A stretch of DNA of 64,000 bases from Amycolatopsis sp. GM8 (lineage in GTDB: Bacteria > Actinomycetota > Actinomycetes > Mycobacteriales > Pseudonocardiaceae). Below the pieces are notes generated by a model. That model did not search any database. It was given only the letters and a program-made list of their open reading frames with translations, and was not told the origin of the DNA. The stretch covers positions 308,936 to 372,935 of the forward strand of contig NZ_JAJKFK010000004.1 in NCBI RefSeq assembly GCF_021653975.1. The letters are read 5' to 3'. Of the stretch, positions 48,943 to 62,489 are shown one piece after another (within the stretch, counting starts at the first letter, position 1; every line of letters begins with the position of its first letter). A program made the translations under genes and the position numbers.

Positions 48943-50244
48943 ATGTCGACCGGGGGAGGCACGTTGTCGCGCCGCGGGGATTTTCGGCTCTTCTGGTCCA
49001 GCCAGACCATCTCCAGTCTCGGTTCGTCGTTCACCACGTTCGCGCTGCCGCTGTTGGTGTTCAAGCTGACCGGTTCGGCGGTGGGCCTTGCGCTGACGAC
49101 GGTGACCGGTTTCCTGCCATACCTCGTGTTCGGTCTGGTGATCGGCGCCTGGGTCGACCGGTTGGACCGCCGGAAGACCATGATCTGCGCCGATCTCGGC
49201 CGCCTGGTGTTGATCGGCACGATTCCAGCCTTCGCCTGGCTCGGCATTCTGCATCTGCCATGGGTCTATCTGGCCGCCTTCCTCAACACCACGCTGTGGA
49301 TCATCTGCACTGCCGCGGAATCGGCGGCGATACCAAGCCTGGTGAGCAAACCGGGACTCATGGCGGCCAACGGACGGCTGCAGGGCAGCTACGCCGCCGC
49401 GCAGGTGCTCGGCCCGCTGCTCGCGGGCGCACTCATCGGCAATGGCATACCGGTGACGGCCGTTTTCCTTGCCGACTCGGTATCGTTCGGCATCTCCGCG
49501 GCGATCATGGCGTTCGTGCGGACGCCGTTCAACCCCGAGCGCGCGGCTCGCCGCGGCTCCAGGGTCCTGGCGGACGTGCGAGCCGGCTTGGCCTATGTGT
49601 TCGCGAATCCGGTGCTGCGTGGCGTGGCGCTGGTGGCGGCCCTGTTCAACCTGCTCGGCGCGACGACCTGGTCGCAGCTGGTGTTGTTCGCGCATACCCG
49701 GCTGAACGCCAGCGACAGCCGGATCAGTCTGTTGTTCGCGGGAGCTTCGGCGGGTACCGCGCTGCTGCTGTTGGCGGCGGGCCGGCTGAACCGCCGGTTC
49801 TCCTTCCTCAGTATGACCCTCGGCGCCCTGGTGGTATGGAGCTGTCTCGTCCTTGTGCTCGCGCTGTCCACCGACTTCTGGATCGCCGCCGGGGCGTGGG
49901 CGGCGGCCGCGGGACTGCCGTCGCTCTATGCGGTCCGCACTCTGGCGCTGCGGCAGGAGATCGTGCCCGAGTACTTCCTGGCCCGGGTGCAGACCGTCGC
50001 GCAGGTGCTGGCCTGGTCGGCCCAGCCGCTGGGCGCGTTGCTCGGCGCCTGGGCGATTCAGGTGACGGGTCACATCGCGATCGTGTACGCCGTCTGCGCG
50101 AGTCTCGTGTTGCTCGTGGCGTTGATCTACTGGCGTCCGCTCGGGCGTGCGGCGCGAAGGATCCAGACCCAGGGTTCAGCCGACCTGGACGAGCAGCCCA
50201 CTGTCCAGCAGACCGGGGGAACGGGACAGCCCAGCAGTGGCTAA
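48943..50244 (+). CDS. MFS exporter (EntS-like)
   Basis: A 12-helix major facilitator of about 433 residues beginning RRGDFRLFWSSQTISSLGSS, with WVDRLDRRKTMICADLGRL (loop 2-3 signature) and SSFTTFALPLLVFKLTGS, matching EntS-type siderophore/antibiotic exporters. It is the natural export and self-protection candidate of the cluster. The start is uncertain: GTG 48925, ATG 48943, or TTG 48964, which has GGGGGAGG at 48952-48959. It diverges from the ligase-KR-T gene across about 95 bp and ends at a perfect 14-bp palindrome. Confidence 0.85.
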   Translation: MSTGGGTLSRRGDFRLFWSSQTISSLGSSFTTFALPLLVFKLTGSAVGLALTTVTGFLPYLVFGLVIGAWVDRLDRRKTMICADLGRLVLIGTIPAFAWLGILHLPWVYLAAFLNTTLWIICTAAESAAIPSLVSKPGLMAANGRLQGSYAAAQVLGPLLAGALIGNGIPVTAVFLADSVSFGISAAIMAFVRTPFNPERAARRGSRVLADVRAGLAYVFANPVLRGVALVAALFNLLGATTWSQLVLFAHTRLNASDSRISLLFAGASAGTALLLLAAGRLNRRFSFLSMTLGALVVWSCLVLVLALSTDFWIAAGAWAAAAGLPSLYAVRTLALRQEIVPEYFLARVQTVAQVLAWSAQPLGALLGAWAIQVTGHIAIVYAVCASLVLLVALIYWRPLGRAARRIQTQGSADLDEQPTVQQTGGTGQPSSG

Positions 50245-50254
50245 TACGTATTAG
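50241..50254. repeat. Perfect palindrome at cluster right edge
   Basis: CTAATACGTATTAG is a perfect 14-bp AT-rich palindrome overlapping the MFS stop codon. Immediately beyond it the sequence changes from intact biosynthetic genes to gene relics. It may be an operator or a junction scar. Confidence 0.4.
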
Positions 50255-50292
50255 CGCTGCGCTTGTCTGAAATCGGACAAAATTTCGCGGTC

Positions 50293-50807
50293 GCCGTGAG
50301 TGCCCGGGTCAGACGGCTGTACCCCGAACAGGCCGACCGCATTGGCGTCGACTGGAATCGCCGCGACTACGCTGCCGACGATTTCGCCGGCGGGACCCCG
50401 GTCAATCAAGCACTATCTGCCGCGAACACCTGTCTCTACGGCGCCGTGCATGCGGTCGTCGTCGCCCTCGGCTGCGCGCCCGGACTCGGGTTCGTCCACA
50501 CCGGACACATTCGATCGTTCGTGTTTGACATCGCAGACCTCTACAAGGCCGAACTGACCATCCCCGTCGCGTTCGATATCGCGGCTGCGGAATACGCCGA
50601 CATCGGCGCCGAGACCCAGCGCGCGTTTCGTGACCGCCTACGCGGCAACACCTTCCTCGACCGCTGTGTCCGCGACGTCAAGCACCTGCTTACACCCGCT
50701 GATGCCGAACCAGAGAGGAGGACGAGAGCGATGCGGATGTCGTCCAGTTATGGGACTACGACGGCACTCCATTGCCAAGCGGGACATCGTATGAGGAACA
50801 ATCGTGA
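50293..50807 (+). pseudogene. cas1: Type I-E cas1 relic (C-terminal part)
   Basis: This is the C-terminal half of the type I-E CRISPR integrase. It reads DDFAGGTPVNQALSAANTCL, YGAVHAVVVALGCAPGLGFV, HTGHIRSFVFDIADLYKAEL (with the catalytic His and Asp of Cas1) and RCVRDVKHLL. A frameshift near 50715 moves the end to another frame reading DADVVQLWDYDGTPLPSGTS and stopping at 50805-50807. The N-terminal beta domain is missing. The end overlaps the cas2 start (GTGA), the normal type I-E arrangement, so this is a true locus remnant. No cascade or cas3 gene is visible. Confidence 0.9.
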
Positions 50808-51012
50808 CGGTGATCGTGGTTGCCGCCTGCCCGGTGGGACTCCGCAGCCATCTCACACGCTGGATGCTGGAAGCCTCCCCGGGCGTCTTCGTGGGAACGA
50901 TCAATCAACGCGTACGCGCACTCATGTGGATGCGCGTTTTCGACACGGTCAAAACCGGACGCGCCATCATGGTCTACCACGCGTCGAACGAGCAGGGGCT
51001 CGCGTTTCGCAG
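50804..51012 (+). pseudogene. cas2: Type I-E cas2 relic, 3'-truncated at a CRISPR repeat
   Basis: It starts at GTG 50804 and reads VTVIVVAACPVGLRSHLTRW, MLEASPGVFVGTINQRVRAL and GRAIMVYHASNEQGLAFR, the body of a Cas2e subunit that pairs with Cas1 during spacer capture. The normal last 20 to 25 residues and the leader are missing: the frame runs from GLAFR straight into a CRISPR repeat at 51013. A deletion has joined cas2 to the array. Confidence 0.9.
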
Positions 51013-51040
51013 GTGCTCCCCGTGCAAGCGGGGGGATTCC
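51013..51040 (+). CRISPR. Single orphan type I-E CRISPR repeat
   Basis: 28 nt beginning GTGCTCCCCGTGCAAGCGGG and ending GGGATTCC. Length, GTGCTCCCC start and the CCCCG...CGGGG hairpin match actinobacterial type I-E repeats. It directly follows the truncated cas2. No second repeat is seen downstream, so no array remains. Confidence 0.75.
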
Positions 51041-51068
51041 AGTCAAGGAGGCGATCTAGTAATCGTAA

Positions 51069-51300
51069 TTATTCGATTACCTCTGTCAAGCAGGCGTGCT
51101 TGATCGAAGTTTCCTCCTTGGTGCGCTCCAGAAATTCGCTCGCTATCTGCTGCGCAGTCTCGGAAATATAGCTCCCCTTTCGACTTGACGACCACTAACA
51201 GGCCACGGGCACGAAGTGTTCGTGACGCGTGTCGAACCGTGCCGAGTGCGACTCCGTATTCCAAGGAGAACCGTTGTTCGGCCGGAAGTGCCTTCCGGGA
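51069..51300 (-). pseudogene. GntR-family regulator relic (N-terminal winged helix)
   Basis: On the minus strand: KALPAEQRFSLEYGVALGTV, RHASRTLRARGLLVVVKSKG, the winged helix-turn-helix of short GntR regulators (KorSA type) found on actinomycete integrative elements. One extra G near 51175 shifts the end to a frame reading GSYISETAQQIASEFLERTK and stopping at 51069-51071. The 5' end is lost where it abuts the FtsK-like gene, which is on the opposite strand. It is a broken gene at a rearrangement point. Confidence 0.7.
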
Positions 51301-52780
51301 CGCGAAGCTGATCGGCAAGGACGAGTCGCTCCGGCTGGTCCAGCGTGCCTCACGCGTGGGCGCCGGCTGGGCGATCACCGTCGATCTTCCGGCGACCCGC
51401 AAGGCCATGGATGTGATCAAGCATCGGGATGCGCTGGCGGTGGACGAGGTGCAGCTGATCGTTGAGCGAGTGCGGGGGAGCGGCGGACACGCCGGGCGAG
51501 TGTTCCTCTGGGTCGCTGACGTGGATCCCTACTCCGGTCCGCCGCGCCGGACGCCGTTGCTCGACGTCGAGTGGTGGGACGCCTGGCGGGCAGTGCCGTT
51601 CGGCCGAGATGCCCGGCAGCGCCGGATCGATCTTCCGTTGGTGTGGACCTCCCTCCTGATCGGAGCGATTCCCCGACAGGGCAAGACAATGGCGGCGCGC
51701 CTCGCCGCTGCAGGCCTGATCCTGGACCCACACACGCGGCTGTATGTAGTCGACGGCAAGGGCGGTAAGGACTGGAAGGCCGTCGAAAATGTGGCGCACC
51801 GGTTCGTCTACGGCGACAAGCTGCACCATGTCGAGCAGGTGCGTGACTACCTCGTTGAGCTGGTTGCGGAAGTGCAGGCTCGGTATGCGCGGATGTCCGC
51901 TTTGGACGACGAGATCCGCCCCGAATCGAAGATCACTCCGGCGATCTCGCGAGACCTCGGATTGAACATGCCGATCACGGCTGTGGTGATCGATGAGGTC
52001 CAGGTCTTCTTGGAGAACCCCGAAAAGATTCTGGTGGGCGGGAAGAAGACGACGCTCGGTGAGTACATTGTGGACCTTCTCGCGTACCTCGCCTGTAAGG
52101 GGCCGGCGGCCGGGATCGTGGTCGTTCTTGCCACGCAGCGACCGGACTCACAGACGATCCCCTCGCGGCTTCGGTCGGTGCTGGGCTCGCGGTTCGCGTT
52201 GCGGGTGATGGACTGGCGTGACTCGAACATCGTGCTCGGGGAGCAGATGAATACCCGCGGCTACGACGCATCCGCACTGCTACCGCGACACAAGGGTGTC
52301 GAGATCTTGCGCCCAGACGGTGATATGGACGCGGGAGCAGACTCGCTGGCGGTCACGGTGTGGACGGACTACCTCGCGAACGCTGAATGGCAGGAGATTT
52401 GCGCGCGAGGGCGAACGCTTCGGGAGTCGGCCAGAACGCTGTCGGGGCACGCAGCCGGCGATGACGCGGCGCGCGCGATCGACTCGGCGGCCGTGGTGGT
52501 GGCGATCGGAACGAGCGAACGTCCCGTCGATCTGCCTGAGCCGTTGGCCTCGGTCGTGGAGTACCTCGGTGACGAGATCGACGAGCGTGACTTCGTGCCC
52601 ACGGCCGAGCTGGTCGACGCGCTGGAGGTCGAGCCGACCGCGTTCGGACAGCAGATGGGTGAGCTGGGGTGCCGGCCGGTGCGGCAGTACGTCCCAGCAG
52701 AGGACGGTGAGGTTCGGCGCGTCCGCGGGTACCTGGTCGATCAGATCAAGGCCGCCGTTGATGAAATCAGCACATCATGA
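51293..52780 (+). pseudogene. FtsK/SpoIIIE-like conjugative translocase (TraB/TraSA type), 5'-truncated
   Basis: The C-terminal motor of an element-borne DNA translocase that moves double-stranded DNA between actinomycete hyphae. Walker A is LLIGAIPRQGKTMAARLAAA, Walker B TAVVIDEVQVFL, followed by VVVLATQRPDSQTIPSRLRS, a typical FtsK/HerA segment. A C-terminal winged domain follows (ELVDALEVEPTAFGQQMGEL). The membrane helices and linker are missing: upstream of about 51293 the frame is antisense to a GntR fragment. The frame itself is intact to TGA 52780, but a cytosolic motor without its anchor is unlikely to work. It is coupled to the small gene at 52777 (ATGA). Confidence 0.8.
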
Positions 52781-52932
52781 ACGGGCAAGACGAGCCTGTC
52801 ACGGTGCGCGTTCCGAGCGAGCTACCTGTCCTTACGCCGGAGGTTTGCCGCATACTACTGGACATACTGATCGAGCTGACCGAGGTTCCGGTCCTGGATG
52901 GACCTCGGGAGAGGGGGTCTGATGAGTGTTGA
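52777..52932 (+). CDS. Small protein (51 aa) upstream of the serine recombinase
   Basis: A short ORF linking the translocase and recombinase: ATG 52777 overlaps the FtsK stop, and TGA 52930-52932 lies 11 bp inside the recombinase start. The sequence VTVRVPSELPVLTPEVCRIL followed by LDILIELTEVPVL is amphipathic and well formed, with no sign of decay. It may be a small partner or directionality factor for the recombinase, judged only from position. The family is not recognised. Confidence 0.6.
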   Translation: MNGQDEPVTVRVPSELPVLTPEVCRILLDILIELTEVPVLDGPRERGSDEC

Positions 52933-54608
52933 AATCGACAGCGACCCGTGGGCCACGCTGGACGAGCTGCTCGGCGTCGACGTCGCCGAACCGGTGGACG
53001 AGGGGATCGGCCCGGTGGGGTTCTACGGGCGTTGCTCGACCGAGGACAACCAGGACCCGGAGACCTCTCACGGCTGGCAGTTGGGCAACGCCCAAAAGTT
53101 CGTCGAGCCTCTCGGCGGGCGCATCGTCGCGGACTACTTCGACGTTGGTTAGTCCCGATCTGCGCCGTGGGAGCGGCGCGGGGAGGCGGCTCCGACTCCT
53201 GGCCGCGCTGAAGGACCCTGGCCGCGGATGGAACGCTCTCGTCGTCGGGGAGGGGACGCAGTGCTGGTTTGGGAATCAGTTCTCGTTGATCGCGCCGAAG
53301 TTCGCCGCATACGGGGTCGATCTGTGGGTGCCGGAGCTGGGCGGGAAGTTCGATCCGCGGAACCCGTCGCACGGCGATGGACGCCCCGGTGATCAACGAG
53401 GGGCGGCATCAGGGCGGCCGCCCGCCGTACGGGTACATGGTGGTCGATGGCGGGCAGCACCCGAACCCGCGGAAGGCGGCAGTAGGATATCGACTGCGGG
53501 TCCTGGCGATCGACGAGGCAGCGGCCGAAGTGGTCCGGCGCATCTGCGGAGTACCTGGCGGGCAAGGGTGATCGGGCGATTGCGAACGGTTTGAACCGTG
53601 ATGGCATCGCCTGTCCATCGGCGCGGCGGCCGGAACAGAACCGGCACCGGTTGGGCGATGGCTGGCAGGGCAACGCAGTTCGAGTGATTCTGGAGAATCC
53701 GCGGTACACGGGGTATGCGTTCTTCGGCCGGTGGACGAAACAGGAAACGCTGTTGGACCCGGAAGACGTGTCGGCCGGTCATGTTGTGCGGTTCCGGCGG
53801 TCGGAGGCCGAGCGAGTCGTCCGGTCCCGAGTCCCGGCGCATCCGGCGATCATCTCGGTGGAGACGTTCACGGAGGTGCAACTGCTGCGTCGGTCGCGGG
53901 CGGCTGGCGGTCTGGATGCTCGCCGGAAGCCGGAGCGCGGTCCGAAAAGGACCAAGAAGGTCTACGCGCTGCGAGGTCGGGTGCGGTGCGGATACTGCAC
54001 GCGGCGGATGGAAGGCACGCCGCGCGAGAGTCGGATCTACTACTGCTGTGCGGCGCGGACCATGGTTCCGAACTCGCCAGCCTTGGAGGGGCATCCCAAG
54101 AACGTGTACCTGCCCGAGAGCGCTGTGATCGAGCCGGTGAACGTGTGGCTGGGCGAGGTGTTCGACCGGGACAACCGGGACCAGACGGTGGAGGCGCTGA
54201 TTGCGTCCCAAGGTGGGGCGGCCGAGTCGGGCGTGCGTGAGGCGGCACAGAAGCGGCTCGACGCGGCGGAGGCGAAGTTGAGGAGGCTCCGGTCAGCGAT
54301 CGAGGCGGGAGTTGATCCGGTGGCTCTGGTGGAGTCGATCAATGACCGCGCAAGCGCAGCGTGTCGCCGCGCGAGCCGAGCTGGACGGGACGCCCGCGCC
54401 AAACCTGCTGGCGCCCGCCGAGGTACACGCCATGATCGACTCATTCGGCGATGTGGGCCGGGAGCTGAACAGAGCCGAGCCGGAGAAGCTCCAGCAGCTC
54501 TACGAGAAGCTGGACTTAGAGATGGTCTACCAACATGAAGAACGGGCGGTGGATGTCTCCATCCGTCCCGCCCGTAGGGTTTGTGCCGGTGTCCGAGGGG
54601 GGACTTGA
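52922..54608 (+). pseudogene. Large serine recombinase, copy 3, with several lesions
   Basis: The best-preserved copy. The resolvase domain begins MSVEIDSDPWATLDELLGVD and contains GPVGFYGRCSTEDNQ with the catalytic Ser. The lesions are an in-frame TAG at 53150-53152 (Gln in the relatives), a one-base insertion near 53180, loss of roughly 25 codons near 53370 in the catalytic domain, a two-base deletion near 53550 and a frameshift near 54345. The recombinase domain (ILENPRYTGYAFFGRWTKQE), zinc ribbon (GRVRCGYCTRRM) and coiled coil (RLDAAEAKLRRLRSAIEAGV) are readable. The last codons overlap the tRNA-Leu 3' end, consistent with integration there. It is inactive. Confidence 0.9.
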
Positions 54609-54673
54609 ACCCCCACGCCCGTTAAGGGCACTAGCACCTCAAGCTAGCGCGTCTGCCATTCCGCCACTCGGAC
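54590..54673 (-). tRNA. tRNA-Leu(GAG)
   Basis: The minus strand folds as a class II tRNA: acceptor GTCCGAG/CTCGGAC, anticodon stem CTAGC/GCTAG with loop TTGAGGT (anticodon GAG), a long variable arm (TGCCCTTAACGGGCG) and T arm GGGGGTTCAAGTCCCCC. The discriminator is A at 54590 and no CCA is encoded. The 3' end coincides with the end of the recombinase copy 3 reading frame, so this tRNA gene is the probable attachment site and was preserved intact. Confidence 0.95.
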
Positions 54674-54868
54674 TTGCTGGGAAACAGAGTAACCCACCGA
54701 GGAAGCCCGGGCGCCGAGGGGGTGGTGACGAACGGTGAGAGCCAGCTGCGATATAAGCATCGGCCCGTCACGGAATGTGGTCGGCGAAGCCAGCACCACG
54801 GGAGAGTTGTGAAATCCAACTGACGAGGGTATACCGGGGAGTAGCTTCTCGAACTCCTAGGAGGGACC

Positions 54869-56035
54869 ATGCGGGACGCGGTCATCGTCGATGCGGTGCG
54901 GACACCTATCGGTAAGGGAAAGCCCGGGGGAGCACTCGCCGGCATCCATCCCGTCGACCTGCACGCACACGCCATCCGCGCGCTGGTCGAGCGCACCGGC
55001 ATCGAACCGGCGCTCATCGACGACGTGATCAGTGGTGCGGTCGGGCAGATCGGCGAGCAGAGTATGAACACGGCCCGCTGGGCGGCCCTCGCGGCGGGAC
55101 TGCCCGAGTCGGTCCCGGCCGTCACCGTCGACCGCCAGTGCGGCTCGTCCCAGCAGGCGATTCACTTCGCGGCGCAAGGGGTGCTCGCGGGGGCCTACGA
55201 CATCGTCATCGCCTCGGGGATCGAATCGATGAGCCACGTGCCGATCGGCAGCCAGGCCGCCGGCCAGGACTTCCTCGGCTCGGCAGTCGCCGCACGGTAC
55301 CCGGAAGGGCTTGTCCCACAAGGGATAAGCGCGGAGCTGATCGCCGACAAGTGGCACCTTTCCCGCACCCAACTCGACGAGTTCGCCGCGGAGAGTCACC
55401 GGCGCGCGGCGGCGGCGTGGGCCGACGGGCGGTTCGCGAAGGACGTCGTACCCCTGAACGGCGTGACACAGGACGAATCCGTGCGGCCATCGACGACCGT
55501 CGAGGTCCTGGCCGGACTCAAGCCCGCCTTCGAGGCCGACATCTGGCACCAGCGCTTCCCCCAACTGGACTTCAGGGTCACCGCCGGCAACTCCTCGCCG
55601 ATCAACGACGGCGCCTCCGCGGTCCTGATCACCAGCAGCGAGACGGCACAGCGCCTCGGCCTCACACCGCGCGCCCGGCTGCACAGCTTCGCCGTCGTCG
55701 GGGACGACCCGCTGTTCATGCTCACCGGCATCATTCCCGCCACGGCCAAGGTCCTCGACCGCGCCGGACTGTCCTTTTCGGACATCGACGCGTTCGAGGT
55801 GAACGAGGCGTTCACGAGCGTCGTCCTGGCGTGGCAGGCGGAAACCGGCGTGGATCTGTCCAAAGTGAACATCAACGGTGGCGCCACGGCGATCGGGCAC
55901 CCGCTCGGCGCGAGCGGCGGCCGCCTGATGACGACGTTGCTGTCCGTCCTCGAACAGCGCGAAGGACGTTACGGCCTGCAGGTCATGTGCGAGGCCGGTG
56001 GTCTCGCGAACGCGACCATCATCGAACGTCTGTAA
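54869..56035 (+). CDS. Thiolase (acetyl-CoA acetyltransferase/3-ketoacyl-CoA thiolase)
   Basis: A 388-residue thiolase. The nucleophile Cys lies in TVDRQCGSSQQAIHFA, the catalytic His in GGATAIGHPLGASGGR and the second Cys in LQVMCEAGGLAN; NEAF is present in FEVNEAFTSVV. It cleaves or condenses acyl-CoA in fatty acid breakdown or acetoacetyl-CoA formation; the sequence does not separate these. AGGAGGGACC precedes ATG 54869. It begins the undisturbed right arm of the window, 196 bp after the tRNA. Confidence 0.9.
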   Translation: MRDAVIVDAVRTPIGKGKPGGALAGIHPVDLHAHAIRALVERTGIEPALIDDVISGAVGQIGEQSMNTARWAALAAGLPESVPAVTVDRQCGSSQQAIHFAAQGVLAGAYDIVIASGIESMSHVPIGSQAAGQDFLGSAVAARYPEGLVPQGISAELIADKWHLSRTQLDEFAAESHRRAAAAWADGRFAKDVVPLNGVTQDESVRPSTTVEVLAGLKPAFEADIWHQRFPQLDFRVTAGNSSPINDGASAVLITSSETAQRLGLTPRARLHSFAVVGDDPLFMLTGIIPATAKVLDRAGLSFSDIDAFEVNEAFTSVVLAWQAETGVDLSKVNINGGATAIGHPLGASGGRLMTTLLSVLEQREGRYGLQVMCEAGGLANATIIERL

Positions 56036-56076
56036 ACGCCGCTGTCGTAGCCGGCAAGCATCACTCCTGGTACTGT

Positions 56077-56091
56077 ACGAAACAGTTTCGT
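56077..56091. promoter_or_regulatory. TetR operator
   Basis: ACGAAACAGTTTCGT is a perfect 15-nt palindrome of the ACGAAAC-N-GTTTCGT type bound by many TetR repressors. It is 17 nt before the TetR start, so autorepression is likely. A hexamer-like TACTGT precedes it. Confidence 0.8.
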
Positions 56092-56107
56092 TCACCAAGG
56101 AGTGCTG

Positions 56108-56674
56108 ATGCCGCGCGGAACCGCCCGGGAGGACGCGATCCTCACCGCCACCCTCGACGTGCTGGGGGAGGTGGGCTACGACCGGATGACGATGGACGAG
56201 ATCGCCGCCCGGGCGCGGGCCAGCAAGGCCACGATCTACCGCCACTGGCCCGGAAAACCGGAGCTGGTGGTCGCGGCCGTCCGCAACCGGGCCGGTGGCC
56301 CGGCCGCCGCGCCGCCCGACACCGGCGACCTGCGCGAGGACCTGTTGGCCGTGCTGACCGCGATGCGGGCGAGCCTCACCGGGCAGGACTCGGCCCTGAT
56401 CCTCGGCCTGATGATCGCCATGCGGCGCGACGCGGGGCTGGCCGAGGTCGTGCGAGCCCAGGTCGTCGACGACAAGGGTGAGGTGTTCGGCGCGGTGCTG
56501 GACCGGGCGGTCGCGCGCGGCGACCTGCCCGGCGGGACCGATCACACCCTGTTCGTCGAGATCAGCTCGGCGATGCTCTTCTCCCGCCTGTTCATCACCG
56601 GCCTCCCGCTCGACGACACGTTCCTGCGGCATCTCGTCGACGAGGTGCTGCTTCCCCTGCTGCGACGGTGCTGA
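56108..56674 (+). CDS. TetR-family transcriptional regulator
   Basis: A 188-residue repressor. The N-terminal helix-turn-helix is ILTATLDVLGEVGYDRMTMD followed by EIAARARASKATIYRHWPGK. The C-terminal ligand domain (LILGLMIAMRRDAGLAEVV, ISSAMLFSRLFITGLPL) resembles TetR_C regulators of efflux or lipid genes. ATG 56108 has AAGGAG at 56097-56102. It probably controls itself and the small membrane protein 10 bp downstream through the palindrome at 56077. Confidence 0.9.
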   Translation: MPRGTAREDAILTATLDVLGEVGYDRMTMDEIAARARASKATIYRHWPGKPELVVAAVRNRAGGPAAAPPDTGDLREDLLAVLTAMRASLTGQDSALILGLMIAMRRDAGLAEVVRAQVVDDKGEVFGAVLDRAVARGDLPGGTDHTLFVEISSAMLFSRLFITGLPLDDTFLRHLVDEVLLPLLRRC

Positions 56675-56683
56675 GGAGTTCTC

Positions 56684-56989
56684 GTGTGGCAGACGATCGT
56701 GCTGAGCCTGCTCGCCGGCCTGGTCGGCGGCAACGCGCTGCCGCATTTCCTGCGCGGTATCACGAAACGCCGCTATCCCAACGTGATGGGCAACGGCCCG
56801 GTGCCGAACCTCGTCGCCGGGTGGGCCGGGCTCGTGCTGGCCGCGTTGCTCGGCTACTGGGCGGGCCCCGGCGCCCATCCCGCGCCGGCGTTCGCGGGCG
56901 TCGCAGTGGGCGTGCTGCTCATCGGCCTGTTCCACGCCGGGCCGGGCGCGTTCGGGCGGCGTGACGAAGGCCCGGGCGCGCCGGGATGA
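56684..56989 (+). CDS. Small membrane protein
   Basis: A 101-residue protein with about three membrane helices: IVLSLLAGLVGGNALPHFL, VAGWAGLVLAALLGYWAG and FAGVAVGVLLIGLFHAG. It starts at GTG 56684, 10 bp after the TetR gene, so it is co-transcribed and probably regulated by it. TetR plus small membrane protein pairs of this kind are common in actinobacteria; the function is unknown. Confidence 0.75.
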   Translation: MWQTIVLSLLAGLVGGNALPHFLRGITKRRYPNVMGNGPVPNLVAGWAGLVLAALLGYWAGPGAHPAPAFAGVAVGVLLIGLFHAGPGAFGRRDEGPGAPG

Positions 56990-57088
56990 GCCGCCAGAAT
57001 TCGCGCCCCCCGAATGGGGGTCGTTATGCTCCGGGGAGCCGAATTAAACTCCGGGGGCCTGCGACTTGCGCAGCCAGGAGATGATGTG

Positions 57089-57526
57089 GTGAGTTCCTCA
57101 CCGAGCGCAACCGGACCGATCCGGCTGCTTCTCGTCGAAGACCACGCTCAGGTGGCGATGGCGCTGGATGCCGCGTTCGAGACCGTCCCCGACATCGAAC
57201 TCGTCGCACGCGCCCGGGCCATCGAGGAGGCCGTCTCGGCGACCGGCGAGCACCAGCCCGACGTGGTGCTGCTCGACCGCAGGCTGCCCGACGGCGACGG
57301 GATCGACGCCATCGGCCGGCTGCACGAGCAGAGCCCCGACAGCCGCATCCTGGTGTTCACCGGCGGGGCCGACCGCACGGTCGCCGATCGGGTCGCCGCG
57401 GCGGGCGGTGCCGGGCTCCTGCTGAAGGCGGGGCTCCTGGAAGACCTCCTCGACACGATCCGGCGGGTCGCGGCCGGCGAGGACTCGTTCGACGTCGACC
57501 TGCCGGGACGGCCAGCCCGCCGCTGA
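57089..57526 (+). CDS. Receiver-only response regulator
   Basis: A CheY-like receiver of about 145 residues without an output domain. [17 protein letters not shown] gives the acidic pair, [15 protein letters not shown] the phosphoacceptor Asp, VFTGG the Thr and [11 protein letters not shown] the Lys. The GTG at 57089 (or 57086) was chosen because AGGAG lies at 57076-57080; the open frame upstream is longer. It ends 25 bp before the HAMP-repeat kinase and is the likely phosphotransfer partner of that kinase. Confidence 0.85.
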   Translation: MSSSPSATGPIRLLLVEDHAQVAMALDAAFETVPDIELVARARAIEEAVSATGEHQPDVVLLDRRLPDGDGIDAIGRLHEQSPDSRILVFTGGADRTVADRVAAAGGAGLLLKAGLLEDLLDTIRRVAAGEDSFDVDLPGRPARR

Positions 57527-57551
57527 AACCCGGCACCAGAGAGGTGCCCCC

Positions 57552-61991
<4,440 letters not shown>

Positions 61992-62056
61992 CCGGAATTC
62001 CCCGGCGGGGCCGGCCGTTGTACGACTAGTCGTTTCCCAGGCGCTAGGAGAATGCA

Positions 62057-62422
<366 letters not shown>

Positions 62423-62489
62423 CGCTGCCGGTCGTGCTTGCGGTGTAGACAGGGGACACAGCGCAGGCACGACCCGAGGGGCTTTGGGA

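Noticed and set aside
51041-51080. Possible second CRISPR repeat after the orphan repeat
   Set aside because: No second copy of the GTGCTCCCC...GGGG pattern follows; the AT-rich sequence there is the end of the GntR relic.
50263-51171. 302-codon frame spanning cas1 and continuing through cas2
   Set aside because: Only its first part is Cas1. After the frameshift near 50715 it runs out of frame through cas2 and the repeat, so it is not one protein.
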